Below, piece by piece: positions 35,559-46,400 of a stretch of 64,000 nucleotides of DNA; the stretch's first letter is position 1, and each line of letters begins with the position of its first letter. Below the pieces are notes generated by a model. The model worked only from the letters and a program-made list of their open reading frames with translations. It did not search any database and had not been told where the DNA came from. The position numbers and the translations under genes were made by a program. Source of the stretch: Hyperoodon ampullatus (lineage: Eukaryota > Chordata > Mammalia > Artiodactyla > Ziphiidae); contig OX457056.1 of NCBI GenBank assembly GCA_949752795.1, forward strand, positions 91,844,942 to 91,908,941, written 5' to 3'.

Positions 35559-35792
35559 GGGCTTCCCTGGTGGCGCAGTGGTTGAGAGTCCGCCTGCCGA
35601 TGCAGGGGACACGGGTTCGTGCCCCGGTCCGGGAAGATCCCACATGCCGTGAAGCGGCTGGGCCCGTGAGCCATGGCCGCTGAGCCTGTGCATCCGGAGC
35701 CTGTGCTCCGCAGCGGGAGAGGCCACAACAGTGAGAGGCCCGCCTACCGCAAAAAAAAAATAAATAAATAAATAAAATAAAATAAAATAAAT
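35559..35792 (+). mobile_element. CHR SINE, short form
   Basis: Full-length short copy with an AAATA-type tail. The exact 14-bp duplication AAAATTAGCCCATG flanks it at 35545-35558 and 35793-35806, so the insertion is young. It lies about 240 bp from exon 4 on the downstream side in transcript order. Confidence 0.96.
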
Positions 35793-36044
35793 AAAATTAG
35801 CCCATGATGCATAGCAATCTAGTTTTTGAGATTTTCCCTCATCACTCTACTTCAGCCAGCTGAGACGTCTTAGATGGAGACATGCTTCCAAAAGTTTGCA
35901 TCGGAGGTTCATACACATAAACAGAACAGTATGCATATACTGAAGACAACTGCTAGGTGCTACGATACTACACTACACTCACGCACAACATACTTAGTAC
36001 AACTGTACACAAGCAAATTACATGAAAGCCCTCCTGATGCTTAC

Positions 36045-36274
36045 AGTTTCACAGTTCAAGCATCGAGTTTCATTGGTGAGCGTTCCCTGAAAAATCTCAT
36101 GGACCCAGGTGAGTTCTGGTTTATTATTCTCCGCAGGTTCGTTCATGTTGCCATTTTTTAATTTTCCATTTTGTTTCTCCTGTTTCTTCTCTTCCTGCAG
36201 GATGTCCGCAATAGTGTTTAGCAAATAATTTAAAAATTCGTGAGCATCCTGCTGCATGTAGTTATCAAAGAGAT
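36045..36274 (-). CDS. USP46: USP46 exon 4: QQDAHEF box and first zinc cysteines
   Basis: This 230-bp exon has acceptor CTTTCCAG and donor GTAAGC. It completes Asp111 and encodes Leu112 to Thr187. It has the USP motif [15 protein letters not shown], a Lys/Glu/Asn-rich charged loop ([16 protein letters not shown]), and the CLNC pair Cys182/Cys185 for zinc. An open frame running across the acceptor into intron sequence is only read-through. Confidence 0.98.
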
Positions 36275-37901
36275 CTGGAAAGGAGAGGGTCGGTATTTCA
36301 ATCTCTGGCTCTTGAAAAGCAAATAAAATGCTAATTTTACAAACCACACTTCAGTTTTTATATTGAAAGAGTGGACAGGTATGGAATATATATTCACCTC
36401 TATTTTGCAACTTCAATGGGTAAGTTTTTAAAAAATTTTTGTTTACTTCCACTTTTTACCACCCACCAAGAACTAAATTTCCCATATCTTCCTAAAGTCA
36501 GTCATATATATAAAAAGCTACCAACATTTTTATTTGTTCTACAAAAAAAAAGAAAAAGAACAGGAATTACTTGATAAGCTCCCTGATAAAATATCAGTAT
36601 TTAATATGATGTGACCACCAATGATCAATTATTCACTTCGTAATCTATCCAGAGCAACAGGGTCTCTTCCCAAAGATCATATTAAACCCTGGACCAACCT
36701 GGAAGCAGCTTAAATGAAACACATAAGGGAGATGAGGGATATATATGAGAATGTATCTATCTGAGAGTGTTCTGAAACCAAATACAAATGATTCCAGCAG
36801 CCTGTTACTATTCCCTGCCATAAGGACAAACTATCAAGAGATGAATGCAGCTGTGAAACTTCATTATTAATCATGTGCACAAGGAGACTTGGGAGGGCTC
36901 TGCTTCCTTCTCAGATTATTTCTATTCTGGTGTGTATAAACTACAACAACTTCAAAAGGCAGCAATCAAATTAAATGAGACTTTATAAGACAAACATCTG
37001 ATTAACTGTGCAAGTCTGTTGCAGTAAGGCTGAAATCTAGGCTAAACACAAGTTGCCATATCAAATATTTCTATAGTCATAAAAATTACCCATGCAAAAC
37101 TTGTGGAATAACCTCATCTCTACCACCACTTCTCACACACACAAAAAAGAATATAGGGCTTCCCTGGTGGCGCTGTGGTTGAGAGTTCGCCTGCCAATGC
37201 AGGGGACACGGGTTCGTGCCCCGGTCCGGGAGGATCCCACATGCCGCGGAGCGGCTGGGCCCGTGAGCCATGGCCACTGGGCCTGCACGTCCGGAGCCTG
37301 TGCTCCGCAACGGGAGAGGCCACAACAGTGAGAGGCCCACATACCGCAAAAAAAAAAAAAAAAAAGAATATAGAGAAAAAAGAAGAAAATCAGGTGACAG
37401 CAGGACATTTTTTATCACAGAAAAATATCAGTTTGATATCCTTCAACTTAGTTGACAAATAAATATCAAAGGTATTATTTTTAAAACAGCAGAGGCTGTG
37501 ATTAGACAATCTGCATTTAGTTTAATCACTTATGACAAGTTTATAAGATAGTACTATTTTATTCAATTATTGCATCAACCTATGTATTCCAATCAGTGTC
37601 CTGCCTTGGGCAATTTCTCCTCTTACAATGATCCTACCCAGAAAAAACTCCTTCCAATGTGGAGCAAAAAGAAAAGGTCATTCCAAAATGGAATGATAAA
37701 CTTGAATTTTTAAATATATTTTTAATCCAGTTTTGTTTTATATACTGGCTGGAAAAGGAGAAATATCTTTTCAAATCATATTTGAGTAGGTGGCCATATT
37801 ATTTTCCCATTTAAAAAAAAGGGTTTCGTTTTGAGGATATCCAGAACTGTCAATTCTCCTTATTTCAGAGCCTGAAACCCATTCATCTCCATGCTACTCA
37901 C
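36275..37901 (-). other. USP46: USP46 intron 3 (1,627 bp)
   Basis: Contains one short CHR SINE (37156-37361). No other gene or clear repeat is seen. Confidence 0.9.
37156..37361 (+). mobile_element. CHR SINE, short form
   Basis: Short CHR copy with an A tail. AAAAAAGAATATAG flanks both sides (ending at 37155 and again from about 37360), a clear target duplication. It sits about 540 bp downstream of exon 3 in transcript order. Confidence 0.94.
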
Positions 37902-38115
37902 CATTTTCTTTTCTCAGCCTCGAAATGAACTTCTTTGGTGGGATCACGCCAACCTTCTTCTTCTGCGTGGCGATGCTGTGGAAAAGGTCTGCCAGGCAAG
38001 TCAACAAGTTTTCCTTCTTTTTTTGCTGGGCCTTGTATGCCAGCACATTCTCCCGGAAGGGCCGGCAGAAGTACAAGGCCTGAAGCACGGAGTTACAGTA
38101 GCATGTGTTTCCGAA
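37902..38115 (-). CDS. USP46: USP46 exon 3: Cys box with catalytic Cys44
   Basis: This 214-bp exon has acceptor TTTGGCAG and donor GTGAGT. It encodes Phe40 to Asn110 and the first base of Asp111. It holds the USP Cys box [14 protein letters not shown], with nucleophile Cys44 (codon TGC, 38101-38103). Lys91-Lys93 are three AAG codons in a row (37954-37962). Deletion of one of these lysines in mouse causes a known behavioural phenotype; here all three are intact. Confidence 0.98.
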
Positions 38116-40594
38116 CTGCCAAAGGACAACAGGGATGGTTCAAATCAGGGTCCAGGGCTGCACCACCTCCGAACCAGGTGGGGAGAGGGCCGCCCTCCGT
38201 GGGAACCAGCCCAGATTCCGCACATCACAGCCCTGCTCACGGTGGTAGAAGACCAGTATATGCCACTCTGAACATCACCAGGGAAATGAATGCTAGTATA
38301 TGCAAGCCTGGTAGCTCTCTAGCCCATTATAAGTCTCTAAAATGATAAGAAGCACTCGGCCTTGATTTTAAAAAATCTAATGAAACTTTCTGGTGCTTAA
38401 AAAAGAGAGAGACACTGAAGAAGAAAAAAATCGACATGATGTGGAGACGCAGAAAAGCAGCTGGCTACACAAAAGATGTCACAAGGCAACACATCAAAAC
38501 TCCTATGACAGGGAAAATAAAAATCCCAATCAGAAAGAAATCCAGGAACTAGGAACCACTTGCTCAGCTAAAACAGTCTTCACCGAACGGGGACTTGTTT
38601 TAGTTTCTCTCTTTCATGATTCCAGCACGCCTGCCATTGGCTTCAGACCACATTTCCTCACTTTCTCCAAAGCAATCTTATTTCTGCCAAAGTAGCAATT
38701 GTCTCAATACAATAGTACCACCCAGTTCCTGGTCTCCTGCAATCTGATTAGGGCCCACAGAGTAATATTCTGACCTCTCAAAAGCCACGGATACTCAAGA
38801 TTATGATTAACGAGGGAAAAAGTCATCATCTCCCTGGTTTTCAACTGACTACACAACCAACTCTGTGGGTGAACACATAGCTGAGACATTCACTTTAGAA
38901 TTTTTCATGCACGTTAAAATGAAAAGGAAAACAAACTAAGGAAATCAGAAGATTAATAACAGATTACGAACTGCTGTGTAAGATTAAAATAGAACATGAG
39001 CATTTCAAGATTGGTTGTTGGCTTGTGTGTCGTCTGCCCAAGAGCAAGGCAGATGCACCACCATCCTTAATGTGACATTTCTACGTATGTTAAGATAGAA
39101 CATTTCCTATTTTTATATATTTTAATCTACTTTGACACAATTATGTAAAGAGACAAACCTCTTTTTAAAGAGAAGCTGTAACTTTCATGAATTACCATTC
39201 GAAATAAACATAAATGAAACTATTAATAAGTTTAGGTCTCACAATGCTTCCACAGACTAGGAGATGGCCTTAGTTCTTTTTTCCTCTATAGTCTGCACTT
39301 GTCTTTTCCCTGCACAAGGTAGAATTCCAGCAACTTGAATAACTATCCTCACAGAGCTTAAGCAAGAGGCCTTTGCACTATGCCTAAAAAAACTGCATAA
39401 AAATTAGGAGTCAGTATTTCATCAACACAATGTCCTATATTCCAGTACTGTAGCCTCCTCCTACCATTCTTTTCTCTGTTACTCAGTACCTCACCTTCAC
39501 CCAGACACCCTTTAGTAACACTTGGCCCTGGGCCAGTGGACAACGTCTGGGAAAGAAAAGGAACTAACATTTACCGAGTGTCCACAATGTGCCTCAGCCT
39601 CACGTCAGTACCTTCAATAGGAGCTCTCATGGATCCTTCATTATAGGCCGAGAGGTAGAAACCATTATGATCTCCATTTTACAGAGGGGGAAATGGAGAC
39701 ACAGAGAGGTCAAGTGACTTGCCCAAGATCGCACAGCTAGTGAACGGCATAGGCAGAATTCAGACTTACGTCTGTACTACCGCAAAGCCAATGTCCACTC
39801 CATTATCCCACAGGCGGCATTCACTCAGAGAATAGTCCCAGCGGAAATTACCACCTAGCACACCTGAACTGACAGACTACTCAGAGCAGTTGTTCCAGAA
39901 AACCAGGTGCATTATGAGTTAACACCGGATGTCGCTTAAATCCTCCACCCGAGAGAGACAGGATCAGGTGGGGAAGAAAGCTCATGAGGGTGGTGGGCAA
40001 TACTGCTTTACTACTTGGTCATAATCAACTTGTCTAGGACACAGGCCCTGGCAAGTATGGCCGTCTAGAAGGGGACCATTGCTGAGCACAAGCAAAATGA
40101 GGCCAAGGGATTTTGAGATAAACTGGCCCCAGTTTTCCCAACTCCCCACCCATACTTCAAATACCAAGTTGTGCTGTTAAATAGCTACTGGTGATAAGCT
40201 GGAAACTCTTTCGATGCTCTGGCTGAACTGATGCACACTGAAACAAAGCTACCACGGAGCCCACCCAGATGGTGAAGGGAGAACATACAAAAGCAGATGT
40301 TGCTACAAAGGCTAATAATATCACTGTGAGAGTTATGTGTGCAGAAGAAATCTTTTAAAGCACAGGGGAAAAAATGAGAATCTGACCCGATAATGCACTA
40401 ATTAAACACTTTCTTCTGGGGCAACTCATACTTTCAAAAACTGGACTAAATTTCCCCCACCCCAACATTTGCCACTTACGGTAACCAAGGAGTATGAACG
40501 ATTATTTAAAGCTTGATAATAACGAAAATGGGAATGGAGTTGCTTCAAGAACTCTAAAACATTGGATTAAGATAGTACATTTTAAAATACTTAC
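38116..40594 (-). other. USP46: USP46 intron 2 (2,479 bp)
   Basis: Contains one reverse MIR (39560-39780). The stretches 38260-39550 and 39830-40590 show no gene or family that I can name. Confidence 0.9.
39560..39780 (-). mobile_element. MIR SINE, reverse
   Basis: Contains AACATTTACCGAGTGTCCAC, CTCCATTTTACAGAGGGGGA, then CAAGTGACTTGCCCAAGATC and GCACAGCTAGTGAACGGCAT, in reverse MIR order. Confidence 0.92.
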
Positions 40595-40675
40595 ATTGAC
40601 CAATCCGAAGTAGTGTTCATTGATTGGAAACTGCTCTGGACCAATGTCTTTTTCCAGAGCAGAGGCATTGGTGCC
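40595..40675 (-). CDS. USP46: USP46 exon 2: N-terminal segment
   Basis: This 81-bp exon of 27 codons has acceptor TTTTAG and donor GTAAG. It encodes [16 protein letters not shown] followed by [11 protein letters not shown], residues 13 to 39, leading into the Cys box. Both borders are in phase 0, so exon 1 must end on a codon boundary after about 12 residues. It is the most 5' coding exon visible. Confidence 0.97.
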
Positions 40676-41439
40676 CTAAAAGAGAAAAATAACAAAAGTT
40701 CTGTTGTGTGTAAAATAGACAAGAAAGCAAAATGATACTTGAGAGAGTCCACTATTGAGACCAGCATCTCCTCGGGTGGCCTGGAGTTTGGTGACGGTCA
40801 CGCTGAAAGAACAGGTGTCAGAAGTAAACCGCAGATGAGGTAATGACATCAGCCTACTCCTCTCCTCATCCAACTTCATCATTCCCTCAAACCTGTTCTA
40901 ACCGGCTTCAATTCTCTTCTATTAGGAAAGGAGGTTTGGGACAGGCAAATCAGCAAATCATCATTCAGAACTTCCGAATAAAACATTCTAAGCTCAGCCA
41001 GCTGCAGTAGCTTTTATACTACTGGTGTATAGAATCGTACCACCACTTTCAAAGTCAATACCATCATCCTGATAAAGATTTATGTACCTTGCACCCACTA
41101 CGTGCCAGGTACTATTCTAGGCTCTGACAACAGAAGAGTGGACAAAGACAGGCTGAAAGAAAAAGCAAGTACACTGGACAGTACATCAGAAGGTGACAAG
41201 TGCAGTGAAGAAAAACAAGGCAGGAAATGAGGGTGGGGACTCCAGGGAGTAGGGGGTGAAGGGGGGGCATGGAGGGGGAAGGAGTGGAGGGTAGATCATT
41301 GCAGCTTAAATAGGGTGGTCGGGGGGGCCTTACTGAGAAAGTGAAATGTCCAAGGGATATTGTATATAATGGAGAAATACAATTTAAAACCTAACAGTTC
41401 CCAAATGCATCAAATTGGTGAGCCATGTGTACTCAAGTT

Positions 41440-41670
41440 CAACACTCCAACACGATGATAATAAGTTCCTGGGTACTCCCACTATATTCCAGGAACTGCA
41501 CTATTTATTCTCACAACATCCTATTAGGTAAGTACTTACTATCATAATCCCCATTTAACAGACAGGAACTTAAGGCTTCGAATGGTTAAGAACCTGCCCA
41601 AAGACCACAGGCAGTAAGTAAGTGGCAGGGCTACGACTTGAACCCAGGAGTCAGACTTGGGAGCCCACGG
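41440..41670 (-). mobile_element. MIR SINE, reverse
   Basis: Contains TTATTCTCACAACATCCTAT, ATCCCCATTTAACAGACAGG and TGGCAGGGCTACGACTTGAA in reverse MIR order. Confidence 0.9.
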
Positions 41671-42839
41671 TCTTAACCAAAGGCTATGCAGAGCAATCCT
41701 ATGACAAAACCATTTACTGAACCCCGCTAAGGGCCAAGGGGTCACTGACAAAAGCACACTGATTATCACTCCCCCCCGCCCACCCCTGCAAGGCCTGGAG
41801 GAGTCTGCTGGGATTAGGAAAAGCGACCAAAGTTCAGTCCAATCAGGTGAGTAGTTAGGGCGTGGGTAGGACCACACGCCCCACGTATACCCGTGGCTCT
41901 AACATCATTCTACAGCTTCTCACATCCTCAGGCTATCACGGAAGACTCACAGCCCACAGAATCTCAGAGATTTGGGAGACAGGTATTTTAAAAAGAGACT
42001 GTTCTGTTTTATAAAAACTAAATCTGCTGCTGCTACTTATTCTGGGCTCATATAACTAGAATCTCCCATCACAGAAAGAAATGGCCAAAAGGTGGGCTGA
42101 GAACCAGTTAAAATGGTCACGTGTCAACAAGCAAACATGAAATGCAGAATAACTCAATTCTAAGCAAACACAACCTCCGCAGAAACAGTACATTCCATCC
42201 CCTTATCACAATATCCTTTGTTTCTACTTGTTTTCTAGGTCCATCATACTGTTCCACCAACCTAAATTCCTTTACTCATTATCGGAGACCTTGAGTTTAG
42301 CCGTCATCTTTGTGCACAACAGTTTCCCTATCTTTTCATGGGGGCGGGCAGGGGAGGCAGGGTTTCATTTCATTGCCTTCACAATAATGTGACTCCATAT
42401 ACAGGCAGAATTTTTAAAATAATACTTATATTAAAGCAGGATTTTATGGTATAGACAAAAATCGCTGAAAGTTTTCAATAAAGCTACATCTCAATCATAA
42501 ATCGATGTAAATAATGTGTATTAAATATACCCACAGCCATTTTTGAAACAACATTAGAATATATGGCTTAGAGCCCAGGAGGAATGTCAGATATGAAAGT
42601 ATAGCACATGGAGACAGATCTCATTAAATCTAAAGATTCAATCCATGACTTCTGTTATTCGGGAATTCTTGGATGGAGTGCTTTTTTCTATCTTAATATT
42701 TTCCCACTGGAGAGGGAGCTGGTGGGGGGTGGCTGGCTGTGACTCAGGCTAAGTACAGTGACCCAGGGGCCGTGATTAAGAGGAATAATACCCTGGGTGG
42801 GAGGAATAATATAATAATAATTATTATAATAATATGATA

Positions 42840-44040
42840 ATACCATGGAGGTAGCAGGGCAGGAGCGCCCACAGCACAGCTCGGGGGAGAAGAAAGGGAG
42901 CTGGCCGTGTCTTCAGTGAAACCTGGCCCTCCCTCCGGTCAGGTCTGCTCATCCCCTCTCACAGCCCCTGCACACACAAGGTCTAGAAGGGTCAGGAGGG
43001 GAGGTCAACCGCGCTCTGATCCCCAGCGTCGCTTCCAGACCCCTGCACCATCACCCATCTCGTCAAAACATCCACCCTCTGCAGCCCATGCCTCCCAGCA
43101 CCATACAAACCCCTTCCCTTCTCCTCGTCTCGCCTGACCCCTCCACGCCCCGACGACCTACCTTTACACCCTGTCTCCTGCCATCGTGCTGGGTAGCTTC
43201 AGGATCCACGTGGCGGCGCCTTCCCATACCCTGCTCTCTCAGCAACTCATGCCCTCTTTTCCAGCTGTCTTTTATTTCACTCCACTCCAGCTACCCACTC
43301 CCAAAGACGCACCCTGGACCTGGTCGCCACCCCAAAACCCAGCCAGGCTGGACTCTGTGTGCCGGCTCATCCCATCAGAGCCACTCGTACACCCGCCAGG
43401 ACCCCGTCGCTCCTCTCCTTTCTCATTCAGCTTAGAGTCCATGGATCATGATGTCAGTGGCTCTTATAAACACCACTTACCTTATGCTTTGCTCACACCA
43501 CCTGGCAAAAAACCCACCCAATGGGCACCAAAGTATTCACCTTCTCTGAACAAACGCCCAGACAGATGTGCAGCGCTAGGGGGGAGAAGTCGCACCTCAG
43601 GCTGATTGCATTCGCTCAAACTCACCAAATTCAAGCGGCCCACGTCCCCACACTCCAAGAGCCTTTCTCTGAGGCACTCATTCTCCACGCCACAGCGACC
43701 TTTTCCAAACTTCCCCAAGCGCCTCGAAACTATATACCTCTCTGCCCCTCTCACTGGCTTCCCACTCAACAGGAAAGAGAAGAAAAAGAAAAAGATTAAA
43801 CCAGCAGAGAGGAACTCTCTTAAGTTCACACTCTCAAACCTTCAAACCTATGCGCCTACCTCTCTCAATGATGGAGACCTCGCTCTCGTGCAGGTCAATT
43901 GCTCCCGCACTATTAGATCCTGCCCGGCGGAATTTAACATGCCTCCGTGTCTCTCATGTTAAAAATACACATACACGTCTTCTTCCCACCTCTCCCAGTC
44001 CCCACCCTCTTTCTCACCTCCCCTTCATAGCTAAACTTCT
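42840..44040. other. C-rich block, no gene supported
   Basis: The plus strand is pyrimidine-rich and carries several overlapping open frames of 92-139 codons. None has a recognisable domain or codon pattern. Low stop density from C-richness explains them. It may be a badly decayed L2 body, since the L2 at 44960 has a similar composition. Confidence 0.4.
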
Positions 44041-44178
44041 TTAAACAATTGTCTATTCTGACACATTTACAAATGAATCAGATGATTTCTAAGATTTACT
44101 TCAAATGATCCAGTGGGGAGAAGTGGGAGGTGCGCGTGCGGGGCTTTTTATACTATTCCATTTATACTTTTACATATA

Positions 44179-44721
44179 TGTTTACAGGCAGAGTAATGGT
44201 CTCCCAAAGATGCCCAGGCCTTCATCCCCAGAACCTGTGATGACGTCACCTTACATGGCAAAGGTAAACTTCGATTGTAGAAGGGCTTAATTTGCTAATC
44301 AGGACTTAATTTGACCTTAAAATAGGGGGACTGCCCTGGATTATCCAGTTGGGCCCAACGTCATCACAAGCATCCTTAAAAGTGGGAGACAGGGCAGAAC
44401 AACAGACCGGACCGCTACGATGTGTGAAGGACTCAACCTGCCTTCGCTGACTCTGTAGGCAGAGGAAGGGGCCAGGAGCCAAGGAACCAGGCAGCCTCTA
44501 GAAGCTTAAAAGGCAAACAAACAAACAAACAAACAAACAAAAAACCAGTTTCCGCTAGAGCCTCCAGGAAGAACACAGCCGCACACTGCCTTCATTTTAG
44601 CCCGGGGCAGGGGGGGCCTAGCTCAGACTTGTGACCTCCAGGCTATAAGGTAATATACTTGTGCTGTCTAAGCTGCTAAGTTCACGGTAACTTGTTACAA
44701 AAGCAATAGAAACTAATACAA
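44179..44721 (+). mobile_element. Solo LTR, ERVL-MaLR-like
   Basis: The sequence starts TGTTTACAGGCAGAGTAATG and runs through GATGCCCAGGCCTTCATCCC, TTGGGCCCAACGTCATCACA and TAGAGCCTCCAGGAAG, to the end AGAAACTAATACA. It contains an (AAAC)n tract at 44515-44541. This is an old non-coding retroviral LTR; no viral genes lie next to it. Confidence 0.75.
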
Positions 44722-44959
44722 TACATCTGAAGTTTTCCATAATACTCGCTAAGACCTGTCTCTATTTCCTCACCTCCCCATCTCTCCTCAAAATAACCCC
44801 TTCTGGATTCTACCCCTGATGAGCTCCACACATGGTCAACTCAGGAAGACACATTTAGCTGTTGGCTTTCTACAGGTGCTGTCTAAAGCCCTCTTCCCTC
44901 CCTCCATGCCTCTTTCTGTAGGGTCCAGGCAATATCCAGGCTTCAATCAGCAGCTACAT

Positions 44960-45655
44960 GCCAACCATTTCCAACGCTTCACCTTCATCCCAGAAAGCTC
45001 ACTTCTGAGCTCATTCAGGCGGGGTGAAGACACAGTTCCACTTGCTTGTCTCGCAGGCCCTCAAAATCACTCTACCCCAAAACAAGAGCTTTCACTTCTC
45101 CTTCCACTCAAATCCAGTCTCTTCCTGTTTCCCCACTTGTCCATGACACCACCTTCCTCCTGGCTCCTGCTAGAAACCTGAGGGCCACGCCTAACGTCCT
45201 TCTCCACACTCGACACCCATCCACCACAGCATACTACTGACCGATTCACTCTCCTTAAACCTCTCAAATCCCTTCGCTTCTCTTGAACCTCCTGCCACCA
45301 GTGAGACCAGGCCACCAGCATCTCTCATCTGAATTACAACAGCCTCCTAAATGGCCTCCGACACCCACCTTGCTCACCTCTAACCCCACCATCAACATGG
45401 CAGCAAAACTGCTCTTTCTAAATACAAATCTGCTTTAAAACGCTCCAGTGACTTCCACTGCTGTCTCCAACGTCACCTCCTGCCACCCATTCTCTCATAC
45501 ACTTGGCCTACTAGGATGGCCTTTGTTCTGGTCCTCAAATCCCTCAAGTTCCCTCCCATCCATCACCTGAATGCTCTTCCCCTACTTCTTCACCTGGCTG
45601 TACCCTATCATCCTTCTCCGGGAATTCTTTACCGGCCACCCCTAGATTCAGATAG
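44960..45655 (+). mobile_element. L2 LINE, 3' body, first part
   Basis: Contains CATGACACCACCTTCCTCCT, TAGAAACCTGAGGGCCACGC, AATTACAACAGCCTCCTAAA and GCAAAACTGCTCTTTCTAAA, in the order of the L2 3' coding region. It is interrupted by the LTR at 45660 and resumes at 46143. Confidence 0.8.
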
Positions 45656-45659
45656 TCTC

Positions 45660-46142
45660 TGTAATGGACAGAATAGTGGCCCCTCAAAGATGTCCACACC
45701 CTAATCCCTGGAACCTGTGAATATGTTAACTTATGTGGCAAAAGGGACTCTGCAGGTATGATTGATTTAACAATCTTGAGATGGCGGGGGGCAGTTATCC
45801 TGGATGACCTCAGTGGGCCCAGTGTCATCTAGGGTCCTCATGAGAAAGAGGCAGGAGTATCAGAGTCAGCGAGGAGATGTGACGACAGAAGCACAGTTCA
45901 CAGAGAGACCAGAAGATGCTACACTGCCGGCCTTGATGATGGAAGGGGCCCAGAGCCAAGGAGTGCAGGCAGGGCCTAGAAAATGGAAAAGGCTCTCCTA
46001 GAGCCTCCAGAAGCTGTGCAGCCCTGCCGACACCTTGATTTTAGGAGTTCTGACCTCCAGAGCTCGAAGAGAATAAATTCCTGTCGTTTTAAGCTGCTAA
46101 GTCCATGGTCCTATTTTACAGCAGCAACAGGAAACTAACACA
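45660..46142 (+). mobile_element. Solo LTR, ERVL-MaLR-like, inserted in L2
   Basis: Runs from TGTAATGGACAGAATAGTGG through TTATGTGGCAAAAGGGACTC and GAGCCAAGGAGTGCAGGC to CAACAGGAAACTAACACA, with GAATAAATTC near the 3' end. It resembles the LTR at 44179 along its length but with many differences, so the two look like separate insertions of related families rather than a provirus pair. No viral coding sequence is seen. Confidence 0.78.
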
Positions 46143-46320
46143 CCCCTACCCCAACAACCTCCACTCTGTCTGTCTCCCTTACAGTGTTTACTACAATTCT
46201 TATTTATGTAATTATTAATATCTGTCCTACCCCCTCAACTACGTGTCTCACAGGAGCAATGACTTATGTCTGACCTGCTTAATACTGCACTCTCAGTGGC
46301 TGGCACAGATTAGGCCCAGG
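46143..46320 (+). mobile_element. L2 LINE 3' end, second part
   Basis: Continues the L2 of 44960-45655 after the LTR, with CTTACAGTGTTTACTACAAT, ACTACGTGTCTCACAGGAGC and CACTCTCAGTGGCTGGCACA. Confidence 0.75.
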
Positions 46321-46324
46321 CCTG

Positions 46325-46400
46325 CTGGGTGGGTGGGTGGGTGGGTGGGTGGATGGATGGACGAATGAGTGGATGGTTGGTTGGATGGATGGATGCATGC
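46325..46400. repeat. (GGTG)n / (GGAT)n tetranucleotide repeat
   Basis: GGTG units pass into GGAT and GGTT units, with some interruptions. Confidence 0.9.

Larger units (their letters stand above)
21533..36044 (-). other. USP46: USP46 intron 4 (14,512 bp)
   Basis: The largest fully contained intron. It holds a simple-repeat tract (22041-22097), a MIR (22540-22740), a Tigger-type element (23171-23616), a large old-L1 nest (about 23650-28900) with younger L1 and SINE inserts, an L2 tail (28930-29045), a 28-bp direct duplication (29896-29961), an old L1 3' piece (31930-32510), three CHR SINEs (32978, 35023, 35559) and a MIR (34500). The stretch 29960-31900 shows no gene or clear repeat. Confidence 0.9.

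Noticed and set aside
43186..43605. 139-codon plus-strand frame and its neighbours
   Set aside because: C-rich sequence lowers stop frequency in several frames at once, and nothing in the translation is recognised.
42840..43620. Possible CpG island or USP46 exon 1
   Set aside because: It is C-rich but not CpG-rich on the scale of a promoter island, and no codons for the short first exon could be found on the minus strand.
44179..46142. Intact endogenous retrovirus between the two LTRs
   Set aside because: The interval holds L2 sequence, and no retroviral coding sequence is visible.
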